From Candidatus Sulfopaludibacter sp. (GTDB lineage: Bacteria > Acidobacteriota > Terriglobia > Bryobacterales > Bryobacteraceae): 36,880 nt of DNA. Below are positions 23,090 through 31,623 of this stretch, in pieces. The notes beneath the pieces were generated by a model that worked only from the letters and a program-made list of their open reading frames with translations, did not search any database and had not been told where the DNA came from. Every line of letters starts with the position of its first letter. The stretch's first letter is position 1. The stretch is taken from assembly GCA_031292755.1 (NCBI GenBank), contig JARLGM010000054.1, positions 1 to 36,880 on the forward strand, written 5' to 3'. The position numbers and the translations under genes are program-made.

Positions 23090-25231
23090 ATGTTTCGCAT
23101 ATCGGCATTTCTTGCCGCGACGATACTGGTTTGCGCCAGCGCGCAGGCAGCCAGCCCGGTTAATACCACGATGACGGTCACGGCAACCGGCACCATCGGA
23201 GCGAGCGGCGCGACCGTTTCCGGCCCGGCGACATTCACCAACGGCATCCCGAGCGGTACCTTCAGCGCGACGGTTCCAATCAGTTCGATTTCGGGCACAT
23301 CGGTGACGGTGCCTTTCACCATTACCCTGTCCGGCACCGCCGGCGGGCTGAGCGGCACGATTACTTTGCCTACGTCGCTACTCTTGGGGGGAGGCTCGGG
23401 CACTGGTTCGGCTACCATCACCGGCGGCACGGGAAATTATAGCGGAGCCACAGGATCGTTCCCAAGCCTCGCCGGCACCGGATCGCTCTCGCTGACGAGC
23501 GGCGCCGTCACCGTCACTTTCTCCGGCGCCGGATCGATTACGGTCGGCGGAGGCGGAAGCACCGTACTCACTCCTGTGATCACGGACGTGCTTGACGCGG
23601 GCGGCTACACTTCAAACATCTCTCAGGGCAGCATCTTTGTGGTGAAGGGCTCAAATCTGAGTGCCAGCGGGTACAACGCCTCGGGCTTCCCGCTTTTGAC
23701 CAGTTATAGCAATGTCAGCATCACATTCACTCCCACATCGGGAGGGACGGGCACCAATGCCTACATGGTCTACACCTACAACCAGGGCGGAGTGAACCAA
23801 CTTGCCGCCGTACTGCCTTCCACATTGGCCGCCGGAAACTATAACGTGACTGTGACCAACAGTGGCAGCACCAGCTTGCCCTTTGTTGCTCAGGTCGTGA
23901 AAACCAAACCGGGCATCATTTCGCAAGACAGCACTGGCACCGGACTGGCCGTGGCGCAGAATTATATTTCACAGTCGCAACTGGACATCAACCGCTTCAC
24001 CACCGGCAGTGTCTCGGGAATCACGATTTCGCCGGCCAAGCCGGGACAGACTTTGATCGCGTGGGGCACCGGGCTGGGAGCAGTAACGGGCGGCGATAAC
24101 GTCGCATCGGCCGGATACAACTTTGCGGCGAACGGAGTCAACGTGCAGGTCATCGTGGGCGGTATGTCGATCACTCCGTTCTACGCTGGACGCGCTCCGG
24201 GGTTGGCGGGAGCCGATCAAATCGACTTCACGTTACCTTCCAACGTGCCCACCGGCTGCACCGTCAGTTTCCAAGTCTCGGTGGGCGGCGTAACCAGCAA
24301 CGCCACGTTTATCGCGATCGCACCGGATGCCAATTCGAGCGCTTGTGTGCAGCCCGGGTTCACTACTACGCAGTTGCAGAATTTCGACCAGGGTGGAAGC
24401 TATACCACGGGCAGCCTTGCCATCGTGACCGAGTCGGGATCGGCCCTGGGACAGTCGTCGACGTACGCGGAGGCCTCAGGGGAATTTAGCCGGTACACCG
24501 GTTTTCAATTGTCGGCGGCGCCGAGTTCTTCCTCGGCCACCTCATTCACGTCAGGTTCCTGCATCGTCAGTCAAGTCACAACCGGCCAGACTACCGTCGT
24601 GACCACCCCCAGACCAACCAGCTTGGACGCCGGTGCGATCACGCTGACGGGACCTCCCGCCTCGGGCCTTAACAATCAGGCTCTCACTAAGACTACTCTC
24701 ACGGTCAACTCAATTCCAGAGATTGTCTATACGTTACCGATCAATACGGCCTTGCCGGGTGCCGTGAGCGGGTCCATCGTTGCTGGAACATACACGATGA
24801 ACGGGGCGGGCGGCAAAGACATCGGCCCGTTCTCCGCACAGGTCACCCTGGGTGCGCCTCTGGCGATTACCGGCGGCTTGCCTGCCACGGTCGTACGAAG
24901 TGCGGGGATGACGCTCAACTGGACAGGAGGCAACGCGAACGATTTTTTGGAGATCATCGGATCTTCCGATACCACCGCCAACGGAGTGACCACTGGCGCT
25001 TCGTTCATCTGTCTCACTACTGTCGGGCCGGGGACGTTCACGGTACCGGCCTCGATTCTGACCCAGTTGCCGGCAGGCACAATATCGACGACCGGTTCCA
25101 GCGCCACCTCTCTGGCGGTCACGACGGGCACGATTGCCAACTTCACGGCACCGCTTACGGCGGGTGGGAACATCAACTTCGGTGTTTTCACCGGGGTAAC
25201 CGGTATCTCCGGTACGCCGGCTTTTCAGTAG
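23090..25231 (+). CDS. Secreted protein with Solibacter-type (TIGR03437-like) beta domain
   Basis: The ATG at 23090 follows AGGAGGG and opens a signal peptide (MFRISAFLAATILVCASAQA). Residues 20-165 are Gly/Thr/Ser-rich beta repeats (SGTVTVPF-like, GGTGNYSGATGSFPSLAGTG). Residues about 165-425 match the Solibacter domain: VLDAGGYTSNISQGSIFVVK, then NQGGVNQLAAVLPSTLAAGN, GLAVAQNYI, GQTLIAWGTGLGAVTGGD and APGLAGADQIDFTLPSNVP. That domain usually ends such proteins, but here some 285 further residues form another beta-rich region (VRSAGMTLNWTGGNANDFLE, FTVPASILTQLPAG). It is probably a surface or matrix protein. The stop overlaps the convergent methyltransferase by seven bases. Confidence 0.88.
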   Translation: MFRISAFLAATILVCASAQAASPVNTTMTVTATGTIGASGATVSGPATFTNGIPSGTFSATVPISSISGTSVTVPFTITLSGTAGGLSGTITLPTSLLLGGGSGTGSATITGGTGNYSGATGSFPSLAGTGSLSLTSGAVTVTFSGAGSITVGGGGSTVLTPVITDVLDAGGYTSNISQGSIFVVKGSNLSASGYNASGFPLLTSYSNVSITFTPTSGGTGTNAYMVYTYNQGGVNQLAAVLPSTLAAGNYNVTVTNSGSTSLPFVAQVVKTKPGIISQDSTGTGLAVAQNYISQSQLDINRFTTGSVSGITISPAKPGQTLIAWGTGLGAVTGGDNVASAGYNFAANGVNVQVIVGGMSITPFYAGRAPGLAGADQIDFTLPSNVPTGCTVSFQVSVGGVTSNATFIAIAPDANSSACVQPGFTTTQLQNFDQGGSYTTGSLAIVTESGSALGQSSTYAEASGEFSRYTGFQLSAAPSSSSATSFTSGSCIVSQVTTGQTTVVTTPRPTSLDAGAITLTGPPASGLNNQALTKTTLTVNSIPEIVYTLPINTALPGAVSGSIVAGTYTMNGAGGKDIGPFSAQVTLGAPLAITGGLPATVVRSAGMTLNWTGGNANDFLEIIGSSDTTANGVTTGASFICLTTVGPGTFTVPASILTQLPAGTISTTGSSATSLAVTTGTIANFTAPLTAGGNINFGVFTGVTGISGTPAFQ

Positions 25232-26250
25232 TTTCGTCCGATCACCACCGAGTGGGGGCCCATCCCCACCGGTGGCTCCACGGAGGCGAAGCCCGCCTCG
25301 CGGTGCATCCGTTCCAGTTGGGCGAAGGTGTACGCGTCGCCGTCGGCGGTGGAGGCCAACATGGTGAGCGCGAAGGCGGCCGGCATCGGGGGCGAGACGC
25401 GATCTTCATTGGGCACGAATTCCAGCGTGGCGGCGACTCCGCCCGGCTTCAGGGCCGCCCGCACCTTCTTCAGCAGACCCACGCAGGTGGGCTCATCGAA
25501 GTGGTGCAGAAAATTGGTGATCAGGATGGCATCGTAAGGGCCGCCGTACTCCACTTCGAAGGCGCTGCCCGGGAGCCCCTGGTAGCGGCCGGCCACTCCG
25601 GCGCGGCGAGCGTTTTCGTGGGCAACATCCAGCACACGCGCCCAATCCTGCGCCACGATGGTGGCTTCCGGATTCTGCTTTGCGATCTCGATTCCGAACA
25701 GGCCGTGGCCGGCGGCGATATCGAGCACACGCATGGGTCCGGAGCGCCACCGCAGAACGGTCTGGCCCAAGGGCGCGGCCACCGGCGCCATCATGGGCGC
25801 CATGCTGTGGGCGAACTCCACCCACACCGGGTTGTCCGGCTCCACGGTTCCGTCGCCGGGCAGCACCGTTCGCCCGGTGCGCACGATTTCGGCCAGCCGG
25901 TCCAGCGGTTCCTGCATTGCCGGCATGGTCAGAAATCGCGCGGTGGAGGCCACGCAGGCGGGCGAGCGCGGATCCAGAAACTGTTCGCTGGTGGGCGTGT
26001 GCCGGTAGATGCCGTCCTGCTTGAACAGGAAGCCCTGGACTACCAGGTAGTCGCAGAGAATGCGCGTACCGCGCTCGGATGTGCCGCAGCGTTGGGCCAG
26101 ACAAGCCGCGTCGCACGGCCCGTCGCCGATGGCGCGAAACAGGTCCAGTTCAATGGCGGCGCGCAGTGCGGCCGTCTTCTGATAGGCAAAAAGCGTGTCG
26201 AAGACCAGAGCCGGTGACGCCGGCTCCGTCGATGGTGCATGCGATGCCAT
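25225..26250 (-). CDS. Class I SAM-dependent O-methyltransferase
   Basis: The 341-residue protein has the two-part layout of Methyltransf_2 enzymes: an N-terminal winged-helix/dimerisation region (ALRAAIELDLFRAIGDGP, then RCGTSERGTRILCDYLVVQG) and a Rossmann domain with motif I VLDIAAGHGLFGIEIAKQNP, the acidic QDW, and ITNFLHHFDEPTCVGLLKKV with LKPGG. Relatives methylate hydroxyls or carboxyls of small aromatic or polyketide metabolites. There is no biosynthetic cluster around it. The start ATG 26250 is preceded by a run of eight G (plus-strand C at 26257-26264) acting as ribosome site. Confidence 0.88.
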   Translation of the reverse strand: MASHAPSTEPASPALVFDTLFAYQKTAALRAAIELDLFRAIGDGPCDAACLAQRCGTSERGTRILCDYLVVQGFLFKQDGIYRHTPTSEQFLDPRSPACVASTARFLTMPAMQEPLDRLAEIVRTGRTVLPGDGTVEPDNPVWVEFAHSMAPMMAPVAAPLGQTVLRWRSGPMRVLDIAAGHGLFGIEIAKQNPEATIVAQDWARVLDVAHENARRAGVAGRYQGLPGSAFEVEYGGPYDAILITNFLHHFDEPTCVGLLKKVRAALKPGGVAATLEFVPNEDRVSPPMPAAFALTMLASTADGDAYTFAQLERMHREAGFASVEPPVGMGPHSVVIGRNY

Positions 26251-26288
26251 GAAAGTCCCCCCCCGGCGCTCAAGTATACACTAAGAAG
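26251..26288. promoter_or_regulatory. 38-bp divergent promoter gap
   Basis: Both genes must be promoted from these 38 bases or from inside each other. TATACT on the minus strand (26273-26278) and TATACA on the plus strand (26275-26280) are face-to-face -10 candidates sharing four bases. The plus transcript would start at about 26287, two bases before the TTG. The minus leader would be about 16 bases and contain the G8 tract. Confidence 0.45.
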
Positions 26289-28394
26289 TTGCTCTCACCG
26301 ATCGCCCCCATCCATCCGAAACAGTTCGAACTGCACGGCGACGTGCGCACCGACGATTACTTCTGGCTGCGTGAGAAGACCAACCCGGCGGTACTGGATT
26401 ATCTGGCCGCGGAGAATGCCTATACGGCCGCCGTCATGCAGCCGGTGGAAGCGCTTCAGGAGAAGCTGTACCGGGAAATTCTGAGCCGCATCAAAGAGAC
26501 CGATCTTTCCGTGCCGGAGCGCCACGGGGACTACTTCTATTACACCCGCACCGAACAGGGCAAGCAGTATTCCGTGCATTGCCGCAGGCGGCTGAGCATG
26601 GATGCGGAGGAGGAATTGTTGCTCGACGGCAACGCGCTGGGCGAGGGGCAGAGTTATTTCCGGGTGGGCGTCTTCGAGCCGAGTCCCGACCACCGGCTTC
26701 TGGCTTACTCCACCGATTTTGAAGGCGACGAAGTCTACACCATCCGGGTCAAGGACTTGAGCACCGGCCGTCTGCTGCCCGATTCCATCCCCGGGACCAG
26801 CGCGTCGCTCGCCTGGGCGAACGACAATCGCACGTTCTTCTACACCACCGTGGATGAGGCCAAGCGCCCGTACAAAGTGTTTCGCCACGTGCTGGGAGCG
26901 GCGGAGGACGCGCAGTTGCTCCACGAGACCGACGAGCGCTTCGAGGTGGACCTGGCCAAGAGCAAGAGCCGCGCGTACATCTTCATCGATATTTTCAGCC
27001 ACGTTACCTCGGAATACCGGTTCCTGCCGGCGGACACGCCCGGCGCGGAGTTTCGCGTGATGCTGCCGCGGGCACAGGGGATTGAGTACGACGCGGCCCA
27101 TCACGGCAACTATTTTTATATCCGCATCAACGACACGGGGCCGAATTTCCGGCTGGTGCGCACTCCGGCCGCCGCGCCCCTGCTCGCGGACGCGGAGGAG
27201 TTGCGGCCGCACCGGCCCGGCGTCATGCTGGAGAGCGTCGACACGTTTCGCGATCACCTGGTGCTGACCGAGCGGGACGACGGACTGCGCCAGATCGCCA
27301 TCCAGAAACTCTCGACGGGCGAACGGCACCGCGTGGCGTTTCCCGAACCCGTGTACACCGCGACGCCCGCCGCCAATCCGGAGTTCGACACATCGGTGCT
27401 GCGCATTGCCTACACTTCGCTGATCACGCCGCTCTCCATTTTCGATTACGAGATGGACCTGCGCACCCGCGAACTGCGCAAGCAGACCGAGGTGCTGGGC
27501 GGCTACGACCCTACCCAATACCACTCCGAGCGCATCTTCGCCACGGCGCCCGATGGAGTGCGTGTGCCGCTTTCGCTGGTCTACCGGCGCGGCTTCCAGC
27601 GCGATGGCGGAGCCCCGGCGCTGCTCTATGGGTACGGCGCATACGGCCATTCCAGCGAGCCCGCCTTCGCTTCCGAACGGCTCAGCCTGCTGGACCGCGG
27701 ATTTGTGTATGCGATTGCCCACGTCCGCGGAGGCAGTGAGATGGGCCGTCCCTGGTATGACGCGGGAAAGCTGCTGCACAAGAAGAACAGCTTCACCGAT
27801 TTTGTGGCGTGCGCCGAGCACCTTGCCGCCCAAGGCTACACCGCCGGCGAACGCCTGGCGATTCTGGGCGGCAGCGCCGGCGGCCTGCTGATGGGTGCAG
27901 TGGCCAATCTGCGCCCCGGCCTGTTCCGCGCGGTCATAGCCAAGGTGCCCTTCGTGGATGTGTTGAACACCATGCTGGATGCTTCGCTGCCCCTGACGGT
28001 GACCGAGTACGAGGAGTGGGGCAACCCCAACGAGCAGCCGTGGCACGACTACATCCGCTCCTACTCGCCTTACGACAACGTGCGGCCCGCGGTGTATCCG
28101 CATATGCTGGTGACCGCCGGGCTGAACGATCCGCGGGTCTCATATTGGGAGCCCGCGAAATGGGTTGCCCGTCTGCGAGCCACAAAGCTCGGCGAGAACC
28201 TGTTGCTGCTTAAGATCAACATGGGGGCGGGCCATTTCGGCGCTTCGGGCCGCTATGAGAAATTTCGCGAGACGGCGTTCGAATATGCGTTTTTGAGCCT
28301 GGTGCGATTAGGCTCGCAGGAACCAATGCTTGCGGTACATGAAGTACGCCAGCGCGTACATCGACAGGACGTAGCAGATGGCAAAGGCGAGTGA
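26289..28394 (+). CDS. ptrB: Oligopeptidase B (S9 family)
   Basis: A cytosolic-type serine oligopeptidase that cuts short peptides after basic residues. The N-terminus (HGDVRTDDYFWLREKTNPAV) and a seven-bladed propeller (about 70-410) lead into the hydrolase domain: GYGAYGHSSEPAF, AHVRGGSEMGRPWYDAGK and the nucleophile block GGSAGGLLMGA (Ser529), with Asp614 in TAGLNDPRVSYWEP and His649 in GAGHFGASGRY. These are each three below the E. coli OpB triad, so the fold is collinear. The TTG at 26289 has no ribosome site. The last 26 or so residues after FLSLVRLG are an arginine/histidine-rich extension reading antisense through the end of the NagX-like gene. Confidence 0.93.
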   Translation: MLSPIAPIHPKQFELHGDVRTDDYFWLREKTNPAVLDYLAAENAYTAAVMQPVEALQEKLYREILSRIKETDLSVPERHGDYFYYTRTEQGKQYSVHCRRRLSMDAEEELLLDGNALGEGQSYFRVGVFEPSPDHRLLAYSTDFEGDEVYTIRVKDLSTGRLLPDSIPGTSASLAWANDNRTFFYTTVDEAKRPYKVFRHVLGAAEDAQLLHETDERFEVDLAKSKSRAYIFIDIFSHVTSEYRFLPADTPGAEFRVMLPRAQGIEYDAAHHGNYFYIRINDTGPNFRLVRTPAAAPLLADAEELRPHRPGVMLESVDTFRDHLVLTERDDGLRQIAIQKLSTGERHRVAFPEPVYTATPAANPEFDTSVLRIAYTSLITPLSIFDYEMDLRTRELRKQTEVLGGYDPTQYHSERIFATAPDGVRVPLSLVYRRGFQRDGGAPALLYGYGAYGHSSEPAFASERLSLLDRGFVYAIAHVRGGSEMGRPWYDAGKLLHKKNSFTDFVACAEHLAAQGYTAGERLAILGGSAGGLLMGAVANLRPGLFRAVIAKVPFVDVLNTMLDASLPLTVTEYEEWGNPNEQPWHDYIRSYSPYDNVRPAVYPHMLVTAGLNDPRVSYWEPAKWVARLRATKLGENLLLLKINMGAGHFGASGRYEKFRETAFEYAFLSLVRLGSQEPMLAVHEVRQRVHRQDVADGKGE

Positions 28395-29366
28395 GGCGTT
28401 CTTCGGCGAAGCGAACGGCGCGAACATCGTGTGGTAGATCCAGCGATGCGCGTGGATCATGTCGAGCGCCTCGATCACCAGTTCCGAGGCCAGGTAGACG
28501 GTGATGGCGTTCATCCCCATGATCACCAGCGGACCCACGTAGCGCTGGTATCCGCGGCCATCGATGAGCCACAGGAATCCGGCGAACACCACGAAATCCA
28601 GCCCGGCCATGAACAGGCTGAAGGAATCCGTCCATAGCTTTTTGTTGATGGGCATCCAAATATTGGCGATGAGTCCGGCGGCGATCAGCAGCGTGCCCGC
28701 CAAATAAAGCCAGACGGTGCGTTCGGCGAGGTCGCGCCTGAGCTTGAGGATGTGGCCGGCCAGGACGCCAAACAGGGTGGTCGCAATAGCAGGCAGGGTG
28801 CTAATGATGCCCTCTGGATCCCAGGTCTTCGTCCCCGCATAGTTGTGCGCGCCCAGCACCACGCGGTCCACATAGTTGGCGATGTTGTGGCCCACGGCCA
28901 GGTCGCCCGCGCCGTATCCGGGAACCGGCGCCAGCATCATGATGAGCCAGTAGGAAACCAGCAGTCCGAGGATCCAGACGATTTGCATGCGCCAGCGCGT
29001 AGTCATGGAGATGACCGAAGCGATGAGATAACAGATGGCGATCCGCTGGAGCACGCCGAGCCAGCGCTGTGTCGCGAGGCTGAAATCCGGCGCGGCATAA
29101 ACCACCAGCCCGAGCACATAGATGATGCAGGCGCGCCGCAGCACGGCGGGCAGTCCTTTGCTCCGCGAAAGCGCGATCGCCACTCCCACGATCCAAAGGA
29201 AAGAGGGGAATACCGTGTCGGTGAGGGTCCAGCCATGCCACTCGCTGTGATTCAGGGGGCCGTAAGACTGCGGGCCGCCGGGGGTGTTTACCAGAATCAT
29301 CAGCGCCATGGTGGCGCCGCGAAAGGCGTCCAGGGAAACCATTCGTCCCTTAGGGGCCTCTGGCAT
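28308..29366 (-). CDS. NagX/HGSNAT-like membrane acyltransferase (DUF5009)
   Basis: The 352-residue membrane protein has about ten hydrophobic segments and the heparan-alpha-glucosaminide N-acetyltransferase-like opening SLDAFRGATMALMILVNTPG. The His-containing loop LNHSEWHGWTLTDTVFPSFL corresponds to the acyl-accepting region of HGSNAT. Such proteins move acetyl groups across a membrane onto amino sugars. In bacteria the substrate is mostly unknown. It begins nine bases after the end of the peptidoglycan-binding gene, so the two may share a transcript. Its 3' end overlaps the convergent peptidase by 87 bases. Confidence 0.86.
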   Translation of the reverse strand: MPEAPKGRMVSLDAFRGATMALMILVNTPGGPQSYGPLNHSEWHGWTLTDTVFPSFLWIVGVAIALSRSKGLPAVLRRACIIYVLGLVVYAAPDFSLATQRWLGVLQRIAICYLIASVISMTTRWRMQIVWILGLLVSYWLIMMLAPVPGYGAGDLAVGHNIANYVDRVVLGAHNYAGTKTWDPEGIISTLPAIATTLFGVLAGHILKLRRDLAERTVWLYLAGTLLIAAGLIANIWMPINKKLWTDSFSLFMAGLDFVVFAGFLWLIDGRGYQRYVGPLVIMGMNAITVYLASELVIEALDMIHAHRWIYHTMFAPFASPKNASLAFAICYVLSMYALAYFMYRKHWFLRA

Positions 29367-29375
29367 TGACGTGGA

Positions 29376-29858
29376 TTACCTGTCTTGCGCGGGTCCGCTT
29401 TCCGCCGGTTTGGTGGGATTGTTGTCGCGCTTGGGGCCGAGCCCCAGAGCGATCAGCGAAAGGGAGTTGATCTTGCCGCTGGCTTCGATGTTCTGCTCGC
29501 CCTGGAATCGCTTGAGCCCGTCCGCCGAGGCCTGGTTCCAGCCATTGCCGACATCTTCGGGCCGCAGATAACCTTTGGCCACCAGGGCGTCCTGGATCTC
29601 TTTATACCGCTCCGGTGAGGGGGCCATCTGGCGATTGCGCCAGGTGGTGGCGGGGATCCGGCCGGAGGTCTTGCGAGCCGTGGCGGAACTTCGCGAGCCT
29701 GCTTTTGACGGGGGTCTCGCGGGAGCCTTCTTCGCCGATGCGGAAGCGGCCACTCGCGCAGGAGCTTTCTTCGCAGCCGACTTCTTCGTGGTCGCCGCTG
29801 AATCGGCTCCATAGGCTAGAGCCGCCAACGCCAAGGCGTAGCACAGGATCTTCTGCAT
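29376..29858 (-). CDS. Exported peptidoglycan-binding-domain protein with basic linker
   Basis: The 160-residue protein starts with a Sec signal (MQKILCYALALAALAYGADS). I prefer ATG 29858 over 29873 because the signal begins there. Residues 22-70 are a Lys/Ala/Arg/Pro-rich low-complexity linker (KKSAAKKAPARVAASASAKK), like histone H1 tails, followed by a PG_binding_1-like helical unit (PERYKEIQDALVAKGYLRPE, then GLKRFQGEQNI and LSLIALGLGP). A cell-wall anchoring or scaffold role is likely. The basic linker may bind anionic wall polymers. Confidence 0.78.
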   Translation of the reverse strand: MQKILCYALALAALAYGADSAATTKKSAAKKAPARVAASASAKKAPARPPSKAGSRSSATARKTSGRIPATTWRNRQMAPSPERYKEIQDALVAKGYLRPEDVGNGWNQASADGLKRFQGEQNIEASGKINSLSLIALGLGPKRDNNPTKPAESGPAQDR

Positions 29859-29880
29859 TGGTCGAAAACCCATTCTACCG

Positions 29881-29921
29881 GAAAAACAAGGCCGCCGGGA
29901 GTGGAAATCACCCGACGGCCT
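29881..29921 (-). terminator. Rho-independent terminator of htrA
   Basis: Arms 29889-29899 and 29911-29921 form an 11-bp stem with an 11-base loop. On the minus strand the only non-Watson-Crick position is U-G, while on the plus strand it would be C-A, which shows the direction. TGTTTTTC follows directly on the minus strand (29888-29881). It lies eight bases past the htrA stop. Confidence 0.85.
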
Positions 29922-29929
29922 CCGGATTC

Positions 29930-31555
29930 TTAACGAGGATTCGCCGGCAAGGTCCCGGCCAGATAGCTGGACTGCCAGTCTCCGCGCCGGCCCTGGGGCC
30001 TGCGCACCACGTGGAATGCTACCGCGTCACCGGGTTTCAGGGTTGACTGCACTTTCTTCACATCGTCGGTGGACGCTACCGGCTGCCGGTTGATCGAAAG
30101 AATCACATCTCCGGCCAGCAGTCCGACCTCTTCGGCGAACGAATCCGGTTCCACTTCCACTACCTGGACGCCACCCTTCTCCTTCAGGTCCATGTTGGTG
30201 CGCGCCTGTTCCTGGATGGGCGAAATGGACAGGCCGAAGGAAACGCTGGTGGACTCCGGCTTGCTCTCGTCGGCCGGTTTCGCTCCGCCCAAGCGGTCCG
30301 CGAATACCTGGGCCAGGTCGCCGACCACTACCTTGAAGTTCTCGCGCTTCCCGTTGCGCACTACTGTCAGATCCAGCGGCGTGCCTACCGGAGTCACGCT
30401 GACGATATCCACGAGCTGGTTGCCGTTGCGGATATTCTTGCCGTTCACCGCGACAATGATGTCCTCTTCTTTCAGACCGGCCTTCTCCGCCGGCCCGCCG
30501 GCCTGAACGCTCTGCACGAAGACGCCATCGGACACCTTGGCCGCGCGAAGCAGGGCCGCGTTGGTGGTCTCGACCGCGCTGAAGGTGACGCCGATACTGC
30601 CGCGCGTCATCTTGCCCGTCTTAATGATCTGGTTGTAGACCACGGCAGCGGTGTTGATCGGCAGGGCGAATCCGATGCCCTGATATCCGCCGGATTGCGA
30701 CGCGATGGCCGTGTTGATGCCGATTACTTCGCCGCGCATATTTAACAGCGGGCCACCGCTGTTGCCGGGATTAATAGCCGCGTCGGTCTGCAGGAAGTGC
30801 TGGTACTGCGTGGTGTCGCCGGGGATGTCGCGCTCTTTGGCGCTGATGATGCCGGCGGTGACAGTGGCCTGAAAGCCGAATGGGGAGCCGATGGCCATGG
30901 CCCAATCGCCCACCTGCACGGCATCGGAATTGCCGATCTTGGCCGGCGACAGGTCATGCTTGCCTTCCACGTGGATTACGGCGAGGTCCGTCTGCGCATC
31001 CACTCCCACCACTTTGGCGGGATATTCGGTGGAATCGCCGGCGAATTTCACTTTGATGATGTCGGCCTTATCGACCACGTGATTGTTGGTCAGGATATAG
31101 CCGGCCTTGTCCACAACTACCCCTGAACCAAGAGCCTCTTCCTTGTGGCTAGCCCCCGGCGCTCCGCCGAACGGATTGCCGTTGCCGAAGAAGCGGTACA
31201 GGAACTCATCCATTCCGCCGTTGTCGCTCTGATCGCCGCCCTGGTCCGGCGGCATCAATTGCTGGCGGCGCCGTGTCCCCTGCCCGCCCCGGCTTTGCGT
31301 CTGTTTGGGCAGGTAGGTGGTGGAAATATTGACTACGGAAGGTTCTACGGTTTTGGCGATCTGGGTAAAAGCGTTCGATAGCTGGACCGGATCGGGAATC
31401 ACCAGAGGCGTCGCGCCAGGCGCCACTTTATCATCCTTCGCTGCTTTCACACCGCCGGTGATCAAGGTACCGATGACGATACCGATCGACAGCGTGAATA
31501 CGGTCAGCGTGAAGGAAAGCAGCTTCTGTGTGCGCAGCTTGTTTAGGAAACTCAT
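29930..31555 (-). CDS. HtrA/DegP-family periplasmic serine protease
   Basis: A Do-type protease-chaperone of 541 residues. A signal anchor (LLSFTLTVFTLSIGIVIGTL, residues 12-31) is followed by a linker with a Gln/Arg/Gly/Asp-rich part (90-115), then the trypsin-like domain with His159 (TNNHVV), Asp190 (DAQTDLAVI) and Ser266 (NPGNSGGP). Two PDZ domains follow: one with SIGVTFSAVETTNAALLRAA and KEEDIIVAVNGKNIRNG, one near the end with PDSFAEEVGLLAGDVILSIN. It degrades or refolds misfolded envelope proteins. AGGAG lies eleven bases before the ATG, and an own promoter is visible. Confidence 0.95.
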   Translation of the reverse strand: MSFLNKLRTQKLLSFTLTVFTLSIGIVIGTLITGGVKAAKDDKVAPGATPLVIPDPVQLSNAFTQIAKTVEPSVVNISTTYLPKQTQSRGGQGTRRRQQLMPPDQGGDQSDNGGMDEFLYRFFGNGNPFGGAPGASHKEEALGSGVVVDKAGYILTNNHVVDKADIIKVKFAGDSTEYPAKVVGVDAQTDLAVIHVEGKHDLSPAKIGNSDAVQVGDWAMAIGSPFGFQATVTAGIISAKERDIPGDTTQYQHFLQTDAAINPGNSGGPLLNMRGEVIGINTAIASQSGGYQGIGFALPINTAAVVYNQIIKTGKMTRGSIGVTFSAVETTNAALLRAAKVSDGVFVQSVQAGGPAEKAGLKEEDIIVAVNGKNIRNGNQLVDIVSVTPVGTPLDLTVVRNGKRENFKVVVGDLAQVFADRLGGAKPADESKPESTSVSFGLSISPIQEQARTNMDLKEKGGVQVVEVEPDSFAEEVGLLAGDVILSINRQPVASTDDVKKVQSTLKPGDAVAFHVVRRPQGRRGDWQSSYLAGTLPANPR

Positions 31556-31593
31556 GGAACTGTTAACTCCTCTACGTCTGTGAACGCGAAATC

Positions 31594-31623
31594 ATTATAT
31601 TCTTCGCGAGCATCGGTTATCCA
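31594..31623 (-). promoter_or_regulatory. Probable htrA promoter
   Basis: TATAAT on the minus strand (31594-31599) lies 39 bases before the htrA ATG. With an 18-base spacer the -35 would be TGGATA (31618-31623), four of six matches, overlapping the 3' end of the EamA gene. The leader would be about 31 bases. It resembles a housekeeping promoter, not an extracytoplasmic-stress sigma site. Confidence 0.5.
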
